DNA of 32,640 nt from Pelotomaculum sp. (lineage in GTDB: Bacteria > Bacillota > Desulfotomaculia > Desulfotomaculales > Pelotomaculaceae). The stretch spans positions 1-32,640 of the forward strand of contig JAHDOA010000002.1 in assembly GCA_018435055.1 (NCBI GenBank). The letters run 5' to 3'. The translations under genes were made by a program, and so were the position numbers. This document shows, piece by piece, positions 23,036 through 30,281 of the stretch. The notes below the pieces were generated by a model, which was not told the DNA's origin, made no database searches, and saw only the letters and a program-made list of their open reading frames with translations. Within the stretch, counting starts at the first letter, position 1; every line of letters begins with the position of its first letter.

Positions 23036-23180
23036 GACTTCTTTATGTGCGGCATAAGTAAGAATCTTTTTTCTTAAGCTATTTTGTAGAATATACTAAT
23101 TGAAAATTAAACAAAATTGAAAGAAACTCTATAGATAGTATCATTCTCAAAATTTGCGAAATAAAAGCCAGTTTTTCAGA

Positions 23181-23243
23181 ATGTCAGGGGGGTGTCAGGG
23201 GGGTGTCAGGGGGGGGTGTCAGGGGGACGGGGTTGTTGACAAC
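23181..23243 (+). repeat. REP-like palindrome with amplified left arm
   Basis: The unit at 23215-23243 (arms GGTGTCA/TGACAAC, core GGGGGACGGGG) is 29 bp like the other family members. It is preceded by three partial tandem copies of the left arm (TGTCAGGGGGG). A nearly identical unit with the same flank (AACATTTCCAATT-like) occurs at 26769-26813. Confidence 0.65.
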
Positions 23244-23361
23244 ATTTCCAATTCAAGGCAACATTGAAATTGAAAGGTGTTTTCAACCGGAAACGGCACA
23301 GTGAGGAGATGTTCCGCCTGTCCAGCCGGCCCTTTTTTCTATGGGGGTTTTATATCATTAC

Positions 23362-24483
23362 CTACACATATTTCTTTTCAATCAGGTACTCCTCAAATTT
23401 TGCCAGGCATTCAGCAAAATTTTTCCTGCCAAATCCCATTCGGAAGTATTGTCCCGGGAACAAGTAAATATTTGCTGGTAACAGCAAGACACCTTTTTCT
23501 TTAACCAGGATGTCACAAAACTCTTCTATCTGCGTTGTGATATTCATCCTAATGAAGGCAACAGGGCCAGCCATTGGTTTATTGAATTCAAACAAGTCCG
23601 GATACCTGTTAAAAAAAGATTCTGCATTTTTCAAATTATCCTCAATAATCTTCACATTCCTATCCAGTATTTTATCGCCGTGCCGCAAAGCAACGATCGA
23701 CAAGAACTCCGCCGGGCCGCTGCTGCATATGCTGGTGTAATGTTTCATTTTGATTAACTCTTCTATAAGATCCATATCTCGCGTTGCCAGCCAGCCAATT
23801 CTCAGACCTGCCAGTCCATACGCTTTGGACATAACACCGAGGGAGACCCCTTTTTCATAACGATCAGCAAACCATGGCCGCTTGACACCGTCTAGCTCCA
23901 GGCTCTTGTAGACTTCATCGCAGAACACATAAATGTCATGCCTTTTTGCTATTTCTGTAATGGCTTCAATTTCTTCTTTTTTCAAGGTGTGACCGGTAGG
24001 ATTATTGGGACTGTTTAGAACAATGAGTTTTGTATTGGGTTGAACCAGCTGTTCCAGTTTATTAATATCGACTCGCCAGCCACTTTCCGACTGCTCAATG
24101 TTCCACCTTGATACCTTGCACCCAATGGCATTTGCCACTTCGAATAGTGACTGGTAAATGGGAAACTGGCTGATTACATGATCGCCCTTATCTAGTAAGA
24201 CATTCATAAAGTTAAATATTGGCTCCTGGGCGCCGGCATGAACGATAATGTTTTTTTGTTTCATCGTGGTGTACAGTCCTGAAATAACCTTTCTGAGCTC
24301 TGGATGCCCAGGCACTTCAGTATATCCTAGCCAGCCTTCCAAAAATTGCTTATCCGCGCCTTTTTCATAACCAAGCAATTCTTTAATCGACATTGACTCG
24401 CAATCGGACTGACTCAATAAATATGGGGCAGTGAATTCGTATTTATTGAAAAAAACCTCCAATTTAAAATCTCTTATTTTCAT
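23362..24483 (-). CDS. PLP-dependent class I/II aminotransferase
   Basis: 373 residues on the minus strand, ATG at 24481-24483. Fold-type I motifs: NSPNNPTGH (around 157-165, Asn for the PLP ring), the aspartate in VFCDEVYKS (Asp189), Lys220 in SKAYGLAGLRIGW that forms the Schiff base, and a C-terminal FRMGFG with the carboxylate-binding Arg. It transfers amino groups between an amino acid and a keto acid; the substrate cannot be told (class includes aspartate, aromatic and capreomycidine-synthase-like enzymes). It stands alone, and its 3' end borders the kinase/sigma relic region. Confidence 0.85.
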   Translation of the reverse strand: MKIRDFKLEVFFNKYEFTAPYLLSQSDCESMSIKELLGYEKGADKQFLEGWLGYTEVPGHPELRKVISGLYTTMKQKNIIVHAGAQEPIFNFMNVLLDKGDHVISQFPIYQSLFEVANAIGCKVSRWNIEQSESGWRVDINKLEQLVQPNTKLIVLNSPNNPTGHTLKKEEIEAITEIAKRHDIYVFCDEVYKSLELDGVKRPWFADRYEKGVSLGVMSKAYGLAGLRIGWLATRDMDLIEELIKMKHYTSICSSGPAEFLSIVALRHGDKILDRNVKIIEDNLKNAESFFNRYPDLFEFNKPMAGPVAFIRMNITTQIEEFCDILVKEKGVLLLPANIYLFPGQYFRMGFGRKNFAECLAKFEEYLIEKKYV

Positions 24484-24745
24484 ATGAGCACCTGACCTTT
24501 TTTGTATTAATTCTCATTGTGTTTCTGCTGCGGGACTCGTTGTTTAATCTCCCTTTTAGTCAAATTAGCTTATGTTTGCTCTTAATACCTTTGCAATTCG
24601 ACTTAAGGGAAACTATCTCCTTCCCGGTTGCTAATTATCTAAACGATGGGCTTGATATTTTTTTACAAAAAAATCAAAAAAATAGGTTGTTTTTTTTGGG
24701 ACAAATTTAGTAAAATTATTATAGATATCCGCCAGAGGAAAGAAG

Positions 24746-24871
24746 ATGAAGTTGAATTATGGGAAGGCGATTCAAAACCCTATACAACACGACGAAGGGC
24801 GCCGTAAAAGTAGAATAATAGACTTAATTGGAATCCCGGCCTGTTGGCGGAGGGGGAAAACTGAAAAGTAG
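24746..24871 (+). CDS. Possible 41-aa basic ORF
   Basis: AGAGGAAAGAAG precedes ATG 24746; 41 residues, rich in Arg and Lys (HDEGRRKSRIIDLIGIPACW). No relation is recognised. It lies in the 720-base gap before aspartase and may be chance. Confidence 0.2.
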   Translation: MKLNYGKAIQNPIQHDEGRRKSRIIDLIGIPACWRRGKTEK

Positions 24872-24908
24872 TTATAGTACAGCATTGAATGGAATACGTT
24901 TGAATTTT

Positions 24909-24945
24909 GACGTGAGAGGTGGTGGCTTTCACGTTTTTCTGTTTT
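24909..24945 (+). terminator. Rho-independent terminator
   Basis: ACGTGAGAG (24910-24918) pairs with CTTTCACGT (24926-24934) with one non-pair, followed by TTTTCTGTTTT. It would end any transcript of the small ORF at 24746. Confidence 0.6.
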
Positions 24946-24969
24946 AGAAAAACAAAAATAGATTAATAG

Positions 24970-25006
24970 CTCACCTGCAATTTGTTTTACGTGAAAAGCA
25001 GGTGAG
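24970..25006. repeat. Hairpin upstream of aspartase
   Basis: CTCACCTGC (24970-24978) pairs perfectly with GCAGGTGAG (24998-25006) across a 19-base loop. There is no T-run. It lies about 125 bases before the aspartase promoter; its role is unclear. Confidence 0.4.
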
Positions 25007-25129
25007 AATAATTATGTTTGGAAGTGATGAATAGTATAAGTAAAAAAATGTATTATACATCCCCAGTGGAATAACGATTAATTGCTGTATAGAGGATTAC
25101 ACTACCCGGATTGCGAAGAAAGACAAGTA

Positions 25130-25157
25130 TTGATATTTGGCTAATGAGTATTATAAT
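25130..25157 (+). promoter_or_regulatory. Sigma-A promoter of aspartase
   Basis: TTGATA (25130-25135) and a perfect TATAAT (25152-25157) with a 16-base spacer. A start near 25164 would give a leader of about 43 bases to the ATG at 25207. Confidence 0.65.
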
Positions 25158-25206
25158 AGTTTATTATTATATCGCATATATTCTGAGCTGCGAAGGAGAG
25201 TTTTTA

Positions 25207-26658
25207 ATGAAAAATCACAAAACGGATCAGCCGAATGGGTACAGGATTGAACAAGATTTTATTGGAGAAATGGCGGTCCCCACCGAAGTTTATTATGGCG
25301 TTCAAACTGCCCGGGCGTTGGAAAATTTCCCGATAACCGGCTATCATTTGGATGAGGCCTTGATCAGCGCTATGGGAATCGTGAAGAAAGCGGCCGCCCT
25401 GGCCAATATACAAGCCGGCTTGCTGGATGAGCGGCGTGGGCAGGCCATCGCCGGCGCTTCACAGGAAGTTATGGAAGGGAAGTTTAATGATCAGTTTGTG
25501 GTAGATCCTATCCAGGGCGGCGCGGGGACCTCCATCAACATGAATGCCAACGAAGTCATCGCCAACCGGGCGATCGAGATGCTCGGCGGAAAACTAGGCG
25601 ACTACAGCCTGGTCTCGGCCAATAACCATGTGAATATGTCCCAGTCAACCAATGATGCTTTCCCCACAGCCCTGCGCATCGCCCTGATCAACAAGGCCGG
25701 GGGCCTGCTGCAGGCCACGGGGGAAGTGGAGAAAGAGCTGAGGCTCAAATCCGTTGAGTTTGATGATGTCCTGAAAATAGGACGCTCCCATCTGCAAGAT
25801 GCCGTACCTATCCGGATGGGACAGGAATTCGGGGCATACGCAGACGTGGTGGCCCGCTTCATACAGCGGTTGCGGCAGGCCTGCGAGGGGTTGCTTTCGG
25901 TCAACATGGGGGCAACGGCTGTCGGCACCTCTCTCAACGCCGATTCTACCTATGTTGAACTGGTAATTGAGAGGCTGCGGGAAATCACCGGAATGGACCT
26001 GCGCCTGGCCGACAACCTGGTCGATGCCACGCAAAATACCGATGCTTTCGTTGAATTTTCCTCTTCCATGAAAAACCTGGCCACCGCATTGTCTAAGATT
26101 GCCAACGACCTGCGGCTTCTAGCATCGGGACCTTACTGCGGACTGAAAGAGATTAACCTGCCGCAGATGCAGCCCGGCTCTTCCATAATGCCCGGCAAGG
26201 TAAATCCGGTCATACCTGAAGTAGTCAACCAGGTAGCCTTCCAGGTTACGGGCAATGATTTGGTGGTAACCCTGGCATCGGCTGCCGGCCAGTTTGAACT
26301 AAACGTCATGGAGCCGGTCATGGCCTTTAATCTTTTGCAATCTGTCAACATCTTGACCAATGCGCAGCACGTTTTTGCCAGTCGTTGTATCCGGGGGATC
26401 ACCGTCAACCGGGATCGTTGCCGCGAGTTGGTGGACAGCAGCGTTTGCATCGTGACTGCGCTCAGTCCGCACCTGGGATACGGGGCGTCCAGCGCCATTG
26501 CCAGGGAAGCCATGCAGCAGGGACGCAAGGTCCGTGATATTGTGTTGGAGAAGCAACTAATGTCTGAGGAAAAATTGGATAAGATCCTTGACGCCTATGG
26601 AATGACCAGGATGGGTATCTCCGGTAGGGAATTCCTGGGGAAATGTGAACGTGCATAA
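25207..26658 (+). CDS. aspA: Aspartate ammonia-lyase (aspartase)
   Basis: AAGGAGAG supports ATG 25207; the open frame reaches further upstream but across the promoter. 483 residues, close to the 478 of E. coli AspA. The fumarase/aspartase signature GSSIMPGKVNPVIPEVVNQV lies at about 323-342; other conserved blocks are NMNANEVIANRA, QSTNDAFPTALRI and GRSHLQDAVPIRMGQE. MEPVMAFNLLQSVNIL favours aspartase over fumarase. It interconverts L-aspartate with fumarate and ammonia in the cytoplasm, useful for ammonium release or fumarate supply in an anaerobe. It is monocistronic with its own promoter and terminator. Confidence 0.92.
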   Translation: MKNHKTDQPNGYRIEQDFIGEMAVPTEVYYGVQTARALENFPITGYHLDEALISAMGIVKKAAALANIQAGLLDERRGQAIAGASQEVMEGKFNDQFVVDPIQGGAGTSINMNANEVIANRAIEMLGGKLGDYSLVSANNHVNMSQSTNDAFPTALRIALINKAGGLLQATGEVEKELRLKSVEFDDVLKIGRSHLQDAVPIRMGQEFGAYADVVARFIQRLRQACEGLLSVNMGATAVGTSLNADSTYVELVIERLREITGMDLRLADNLVDATQNTDAFVEFSSSMKNLATALSKIANDLRLLASGPYCGLKEINLPQMQPGSSIMPGKVNPVIPEVVNQVAFQVTGNDLVVTLASAAGQFELNVMEPVMAFNLLQSVNILTNAQHVFASRCIRGITVNRDRCRELVDSSVCIVTALSPHLGYGASSAIAREAMQQGRKVRDIVLEKQLMSEEKLDKILDAYGMTRMGISGREFLGKCERA

Positions 26659-26703
26659 TCCGCTTATATTTTAGCTGATTAAACATATAGACCGGAATGA
26701 GTA

Positions 26704-26764
26704 AGAGTGGATAGACAGGCGCTTATCGACATTTGCCTGTTGATATTTCCACTCTTTTGCTTTT
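26704..26764 (+). terminator. Rho-independent terminator of aspA
   Basis: AAGAGTGGA (26704-26712) and ACAGGC pair with GCCTGT and TTCCACTCTT (to 26757) with small internal loops, followed by TTGCTTTTG. It closes the aspartase transcript. Confidence 0.7.
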
Positions 26765-26768
26765 GCCG

Positions 26769-26813
26769 GGGGTGTCAGGGGGGGGGTGTCAGGGGGACGG
26801 GGTTGTTGACAAC
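26769..26813 (+). repeat. REP-like palindrome, near-duplicate of the 23181 copy
   Basis: The 29-bp unit (26785-26813; arms GGTGTCA/TGACAAC, core GGGGGACGGGG) is preceded by one extra left-arm copy (GGGGGTGTCA). The unit and its right flank are almost the same as at 23215-23255, so one is a copy of the other. Confidence 0.65.
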
Positions 26814-26913
26814 ATTCCCAATTAAGAGAACCTATTTACCAATATTATTTTAATAGCCCTGCCAACACCTCACTTTGAAGCTAAGGCAGATTACCGGCTT
26901 GACTGAGCCGGGT

Positions 26914-27008
26914 GCACGGGGGATTATCAAACAGCGAAAATAACATTTGCCGACGAGCCAGCCGGAAACCTGTACAGTAAGGACAACGGGGCCTCAGGCA
27001 ATATCTAA
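26914..27008 (+). pseudogene. ABC transporter ATPase relic
   Basis: A short stretch reads ARGIIKQ in one frame and AKITFADEPAGNLYSKDNG in the next: the Walker B region of a LolD/MacB-like exporter ATPase (usual form ILADEPTGNLDSK). Only about 30 codons remain, with a frameshift and a stop at 27006. The rest of the 345-base gap upstream holds the aspA terminator and a REP copy. Confidence 0.5.
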
Positions 27009-28105
27009 AAAAGCGTGTCAAGAGAACCGTCCCCTTGACACGTTTTTTGCCAAAACTGAGTATCTTCATACCCTAGCCTCCATAAATAAAATCCAGCCAA
27101 CCTGTATCGGTTAATAAGCGCTATTTTGTGCGCGGCGCTGGCGCTGTTTTCAAACCATATTTCCCTGTCCCCGCCCTGTGAGTTCCTGTATTTCACAAAT
27201 GGGGTTTGGCTTGGTTCGTCCCACCCCACTGTAAAACCATCCTGCCCGGTTTTTTGCATAACATCCCGGGCTGTCACGACATTCGCCCTGGTACCGCCGG
27301 AAAGCCAGTCATAACCGTAAGACGCGATCCCCAGGGAAATTTTTTCAGTGGGAACCCCCAGCAGCAGTGCCGCTTTAATATTTGCCTCCACCCACGGGAG
27401 GGGCGCCACCGGCCCGGCCTTCGTACCGTCGTGGCTGTAGTCATATGCCATAAGGACCAGCCTGTCCGCCAATCGGGACAGCGCCGCCAGGTCATATATC
27501 TCCGCCAGATTCACAGGCGACTGCACAGGAGGCAGGACGCATATATCCAGCCGCTTGCCTGAAGCGGCCATTTTCTCACTGAGCCCCTCTGCAAAACGTG
27601 TAAGCCCTTCACGCTCAGCCTGGTAGTCCCTGCCCGGCGTCTTTACCAGTTCAAAATCAATGTTGATCCCGCCGTAGCTGTTTTCTTCCACCGCGCGGGC
27701 GATGCTGGTTATAGCCGCTTCCCCCGGCGCTGCCTCAGTCAAAACAGCGCTGCTTCTGTTGGAAGGGAAAGCCACCAGGGGGATCACATTTACCCCGCTG
27801 TCCCTGGCCAGTTCTAAGGCTTCATGGTCTATTTCTTCCTGCAGGCTCCCGTCTTCCCGGACATAATACCAGAGGGGCGATACCTCGCTAATCAGGTCCC
27901 TGTTGTGGTAAAAGGATCCATAGGAAGCTCCCGCGCCCCTGCCGTTGACATAGAACGCGCCAACAACAGGCCTGTGAGGCGCTGTTTGCTCCGGCGCGCT
28001 GCCTGGGGATGAGTCATGTCCCCGCATGCATCCGGCAGTAAGGACCGGGATCATAATTAACAAAACTAATAGATAAATTTTGTGATTTTCTTTGAATCTG
28101 CTCAT
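27005..28105 (-). CDS. GH18-family lipoprotein (spore peptidoglycan hydrolase-like)
   Basis: GGAG with good spacing and an ATG at 28103-28105; 366 residues. A type II signal peptide ends in the lipobox LTAGC (Cys26), so the protein is lipid-anchored outside the membrane. The glycoside hydrolase 18 barrel shows GGINIDFELV, the catalytic DxxDxE-type strand with the acid Glu, plus LVLMAYDYSHDG, GIASYGYDW and FYLWRLGYED. Such proteins cleave N-acetylglucosamine-containing glycans, often spore cortex (YaaH/SleL-like), though no LysM domain is present. The last dozen codons (TCQGDGSLDTLF) come from a REP palindrome, so the native C-terminus was replaced after the barrel. Confidence 0.85.
   Translation of the reverse strand: MSRFKENHKIYLLVLLIMIPVLTAGCMRGHDSSPGSAPEQTAPHRPVVGAFYVNGRGAGASYGSFYHNRDLISEVSPLWYYVREDGSLQEEIDHEALELARDSGVNVIPLVAFPSNRSSAVLTEAAPGEAAITSIARAVEENSYGGINIDFELVKTPGRDYQAEREGLTRFAEGLSEKMAASGKRLDICVLPPVQSPVNLAEIYDLAALSRLADRLVLMAYDYSHDGTKAGPVAPLPWVEANIKAALLLGVPTEKISLGIASYGYDWLSGGTRANVVTARDVMQKTGQDGFTVGWDEPSQTPFVKYRNSQGGDREIWFENSASAAHKIALINRYRLAGFYLWRLGYEDTQFWQKTCQGDGSLDTLF
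27014..27042 (+). repeat. REP-like 29-bp palindrome overlapping the GH18 gene 3' end
   Basis: Arms CGTGTCA/TGACACG, core GAACCGTCCCC, flanked by AAAAAAG and TTTTTT. It codes the C-terminal tail of the GH18 protein on the minus strand and, with the A/T-runs, can act as a bidirectional terminator. Confidence 0.8.
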
Positions 28106-28195
28106 TGATTTACTCCAATGATAAAAAGTATTGCAATGGTATTACACGTTGTTGTATGGTTTTAGAACTCTAGGCTGGAGGGGGGAAGTTCTATC

Positions 28196-28372
28196 ATGAA
28201 GTATACCACGCTTGTGGGAATTGTTGTGTTCAAAGATAAACTGGGAAAAGAAACAAGAGGCTCCTTTGTTCCTATGCTCCCCATTGAATACAGAAGCATT
28301 AGGATTTGGTCATCCAATTTAAAATACTGGCCTGCAGCAAGAACCGGGAGAGACGTACAACATGTGGCGTAA
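28196..28372 (+). CDS. Possible 58-aa ORF with strong ribosome site
   Basis: GGAGGGGGG (28178-28185) precedes ATG 28196; 58 residues (MKYTTLVGIVVFKDKLGKET and on), with a short hydrophobic start and basic, Trp-containing end. I do not recognise it. It lies between the divergent GH18 and XRE genes and may be a real small gene or a stump; the rest of that 400-base gap shows only the promoter at 28452. Confidence 0.35.
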   Translation: MKYTTLVGIVVFKDKLGKETRGSFVPMLPIEYRSIRIWSSNLKYWPAARTGRDVQHVA

Positions 28373-28451
28373 AACATGGGGTAAGAATGCATGACAAATT
28401 GCATTTCAAAACTATCCAGGTAAAAGATATAAGATAATAAGTAAAATATAT

Positions 28452-28487
28452 TTGACATTTAGTAAAATAAATGATACTATTCATTTA
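28452..28487 (+). promoter_or_regulatory. Sigma-A promoter with palindromic operator over the -10 box
   Basis: TTGACA (28452-28457) and TACTAT (28475-28480) with a 17-base spacer. TAAATGA (28468-28474) and TCATTTA (28481-28487) form a perfect inverted repeat that straddles the -10 hexamer, a typical repressor site. The XRE protein made from this promoter is the natural candidate for autorepression. Confidence 0.7.
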
Positions 28488-28511
28488 AACCAGCAGAACC
28501 GGGGTGACATA

Positions 28512-28721
28512 TTGAGTAAAAATTTAAAACTGAAGTCTGCGCGGGCGGCAAAGGATATGTCACAGAAAAACGTTGCCGATGCTGTAGGTGTGACCAGGCA
28601 AACCATTAATGCCATAGAAAATGGAGATTACAATCCGTCCATTAACCTTTGTATCGCGATATGCAAAGTATTAGGGAAAACCCTTAACGATATTTTTTGG
28701 GAGGATGATACCAGTGATTAG
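28512..28721 (+). CDS. XRE-family transcriptional regulator (69 aa)
   Basis: TTG 28512 behind GGGGTG. A minimal single-domain Cro/CI-type helix-turn-helix: KLKSARAAKDMSQKNVADAV, then GVTRQTINAIENGDYNPS (recognition helix) and VLGKTLNDIFWED. This YozG-like type usually represses its own operon, which carries a small membrane protein. Its end overlaps the next gene by 8 bases, so the two are coupled, and a palindrome overlaps its promoter. Confidence 0.9.
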   Translation: MSKNLKLKSARAAKDMSQKNVADAVGVTRQTINAIENGDYNPSINLCIAICKVLGKTLNDIFWEDDTSD

Positions 28722-29172
28722 AAAAGGTTTAGATGAAATGCAGCTTCATAGAAGGAATAAAATCGGGAATCAGGCATTCCTGATGCTTTTATATCTATTG
28801 ATGCTTGACGCCGGGCTTTATGGTTTCGGATTCAGGTGGGTTAATTATCCGGCCAATATCATGATTATTTTGACAGTGTGTTCAGGCATCTATGTGGTCA
28901 GGTTAATAGCAGGTAATGCCTACGTGGGACCCTCTGCTGATGAAGAAAAACCACTATTAAAAGCTTTACTTACAGTTATCTTTACCACTTTTGTCGCTGT
29001 AGCAGTAGCGGGCGCCATTTTAGTTTTAGTTAGAACTGCGAATTTCAGCAATAATAATCAAATCGATGATATGGCTCCGCAAATTTTATTTATATCGGCT
29101 GCCGTTGCAATTATTATCGCCGTGACAACGGCTATTATAAAAAACATACAAAATAAAAATGACTCCGATTAG
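28714..29172 (+). CDS. Small four-helix membrane protein paired with XRE regulator
   Basis: GGGAGG at 28698-28703 is too close to ATG 28705, so GTG 28714 is preferred; 152 residues. Four hydrophobic helices: AFLMLLYLLMLDAGLYG, IMIILTVCSGIYVV, LLTVIFTTFVAVAVAGAILV and ILFISAAVAIIIAVTTAII. The layout resembles the DUF6773-like membrane proteins found beside small XRE regulators in Clostridia. Function unknown; possibly sensing or resisting membrane stress. Confidence 0.65.
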   Translation: MIRKGLDEMQLHRRNKIGNQAFLMLLYLLMLDAGLYGFGFRWVNYPANIMIILTVCSGIYVVRLIAGNAYVGPSADEEKPLLKALLTVIFTTFVAVAVAGAILVLVRTANFSNNNQIDDMAPQILFISAAVAIIIAVTTAIIKNIQNKNDSD

Positions 29173-29338
29173 CTCTGTTCTTTCATGGACCGAGGGATAA
29201 TACAGGCCTTGGAGGAATTCATAATCTATCTTAAACTAGAAATTATTAACCTTTAGCAATCTCCTAAACAAGCGTTAGATACAAGAGATAATCTCACGCT
29301 GGAGACGAGACACCTGTATTTTTGAAGGAGGGTTTTCT

Positions 29339-29485
29339 TTGACAAACGTATGGCGTACCCTTTTGAGGTTTTCCGGCCTTGCTCTTATTTTGGCTGGGAT
29401 TTTTGCACAACTCCCATCTCCCTGGCCTATGGCAATCGGGTTTTTAGGGCTGGTTATGTTCCTGGCGGCAGGCGGCTTTGGCTGA
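29339..29485 (+). CDS. Tiny two-helix membrane protein (48 aa)
   Basis: AAGGAGGG (29324-29331) lies at ideal spacing from TTG 29339. The 48 residues are mostly hydrophobic: FSGLALILAGIFAQLP, a short PSPWPM turn, then AIGFLGLVMFLAAGGFG. That is a helical hairpin in the membrane. The good ribosome site and clean hydrophobic pattern argue for a real gene; function unknown. It is followed by 90 bases with a REP copy. Confidence 0.5.
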   Translation: MTNVWRTLLRFSGLALILAGIFAQLPSPWPMAIGFLGLVMFLAAGGFG

Positions 29486-29576
29486 AAGAGTTGCTAGGAG
29501 TTGGTCAACTCCGGGAAGCGAGTGAGGTAGTCCTTGCTTTGTAGTTTGGCCCGAAATTTTTCGAGGTTTTGATGAT

Positions 29577-29605
29577 TGGGACAAGGGACCTGTCCCCCTG
29601 TCCCC
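29577..29605 (+). repeat. REP-like 29-bp palindrome
   Basis: Arms GGGGACA-type (TGGGACA/TGTCCCC), core AGGGACCTGTCCCC. It belongs to the dispersed family by length and core, with different arms. It lies about 30 bases upstream of the truncated DUF1287 gene, where that gene's N-terminal half should be. Confidence 0.6.
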
Positions 29606-29635
29606 TCGTAACTTTAGTCTTTTGTAGTCCAGACA

Positions 29636-29926
29636 ATGATAAAAATCTGCCGCGTCCAGAGGCCGGACCTGGAGGCGAAGCCTTTATATAAGGACGCTTA
29701 TTACGCCGATGGGTATCCGCCGGAGAACCTGAAGCAGTGGCAGGGCGGTGACATAGTTGTATTTGGTCCGCCCTATGACCATGTGGGAGTGGTTTCGGAC
29801 AAGAGGCGGGCGGACGGAGTTCCCCTCCTGATCCACAACGCCGGTCCCTGTACCAGGGAAGACAACAGCCTGCTGACCTGGCCTTCCCCTTTGACATACC
29901 ATTTCCGCTACCCCAAGATAGGGTGA
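29636..29926 (+). pseudogene. DUF1287-family protein, C-terminal fragment
   Basis: The frame encodes about 95 residues with the DUF1287 C-terminal pattern: WQGGDIVVFG, DHVGVVSDKR, DGVPLLIHNAG and HFRYPKIG, an NlpC/P60-like fold of unknown function, usually secreted. Full-length members are about 200 residues with a signal peptide; here the N-terminal half is missing and no ribosome site precedes the ATG. REP copies lie on both sides (29577-29605 and 29924-29952), the second starting at the stop codon. Confidence 0.65.
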
Positions 29927-29952
29927 GACAAGGAGACGTTCTTTTTGTCTCA
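29924..29952 (+). repeat. REP-like 29-bp palindrome beginning at a stop codon
   Basis: TGAGACA (29924-29930) pairs with TGTCTCA (29946-29952) around the core GGAGACGTTCTT. Its first three bases are the TGA of the DUF1287 fragment. Confidence 0.7.
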
Positions 29953-29982
29953 TTAGCTAAAGCCGTACCTGCAGTCTTGTAG

Positions 29983-30000
29983 GGCGGGATTTATCCCGCC
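29983..30000. repeat. Small GC-rich hairpin in a gene-free stretch
   Basis: GGCGGGAT (29983-29990) and ATCCCGCC (29993-30000) form a tight hairpin. The remaining sequence from 29953 to 30281 shows no gene or clear motif beyond the ribosome site for the next gene. Confidence 0.4.
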
Positions 30001-30281
30001 AACCCAACCGGGGACATACCTTGACCCCAAAGTAATACCAATCGGATACATCTCGATTCAAAAGGAATACCCGTTAGAGAGGTGTGCTTCCATTCCGCTG
30101 TGCGGCTAAAGCTGCACTTACAGTTGGGCCCGTGTTTATGCTTCAGGCAACCTGTCTTGCAGGATATACTGACAATCTGCGTTCACGAAGAGGAAAATCA
30201 GCCATGTATATCTAAAAGAAGGTACATTCCCTTTGATAACGGGTCAAAAACGTTTTAATACCAGGAAGGAGTGTCGAGGTC

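Noticed and set aside
23181-23243. CRISPR-like short repeat array
   Set aside because: The units are 10-14 bases with no unique spacers and no cas genes; they are partial copies of a REP arm.
30233-30261. Promoter TTGATA-17-TAATAC before the copper-amine-oxidase-N gene
   Set aside because: The implied start would fall within or beside the ribosome site, leaving almost no leader.
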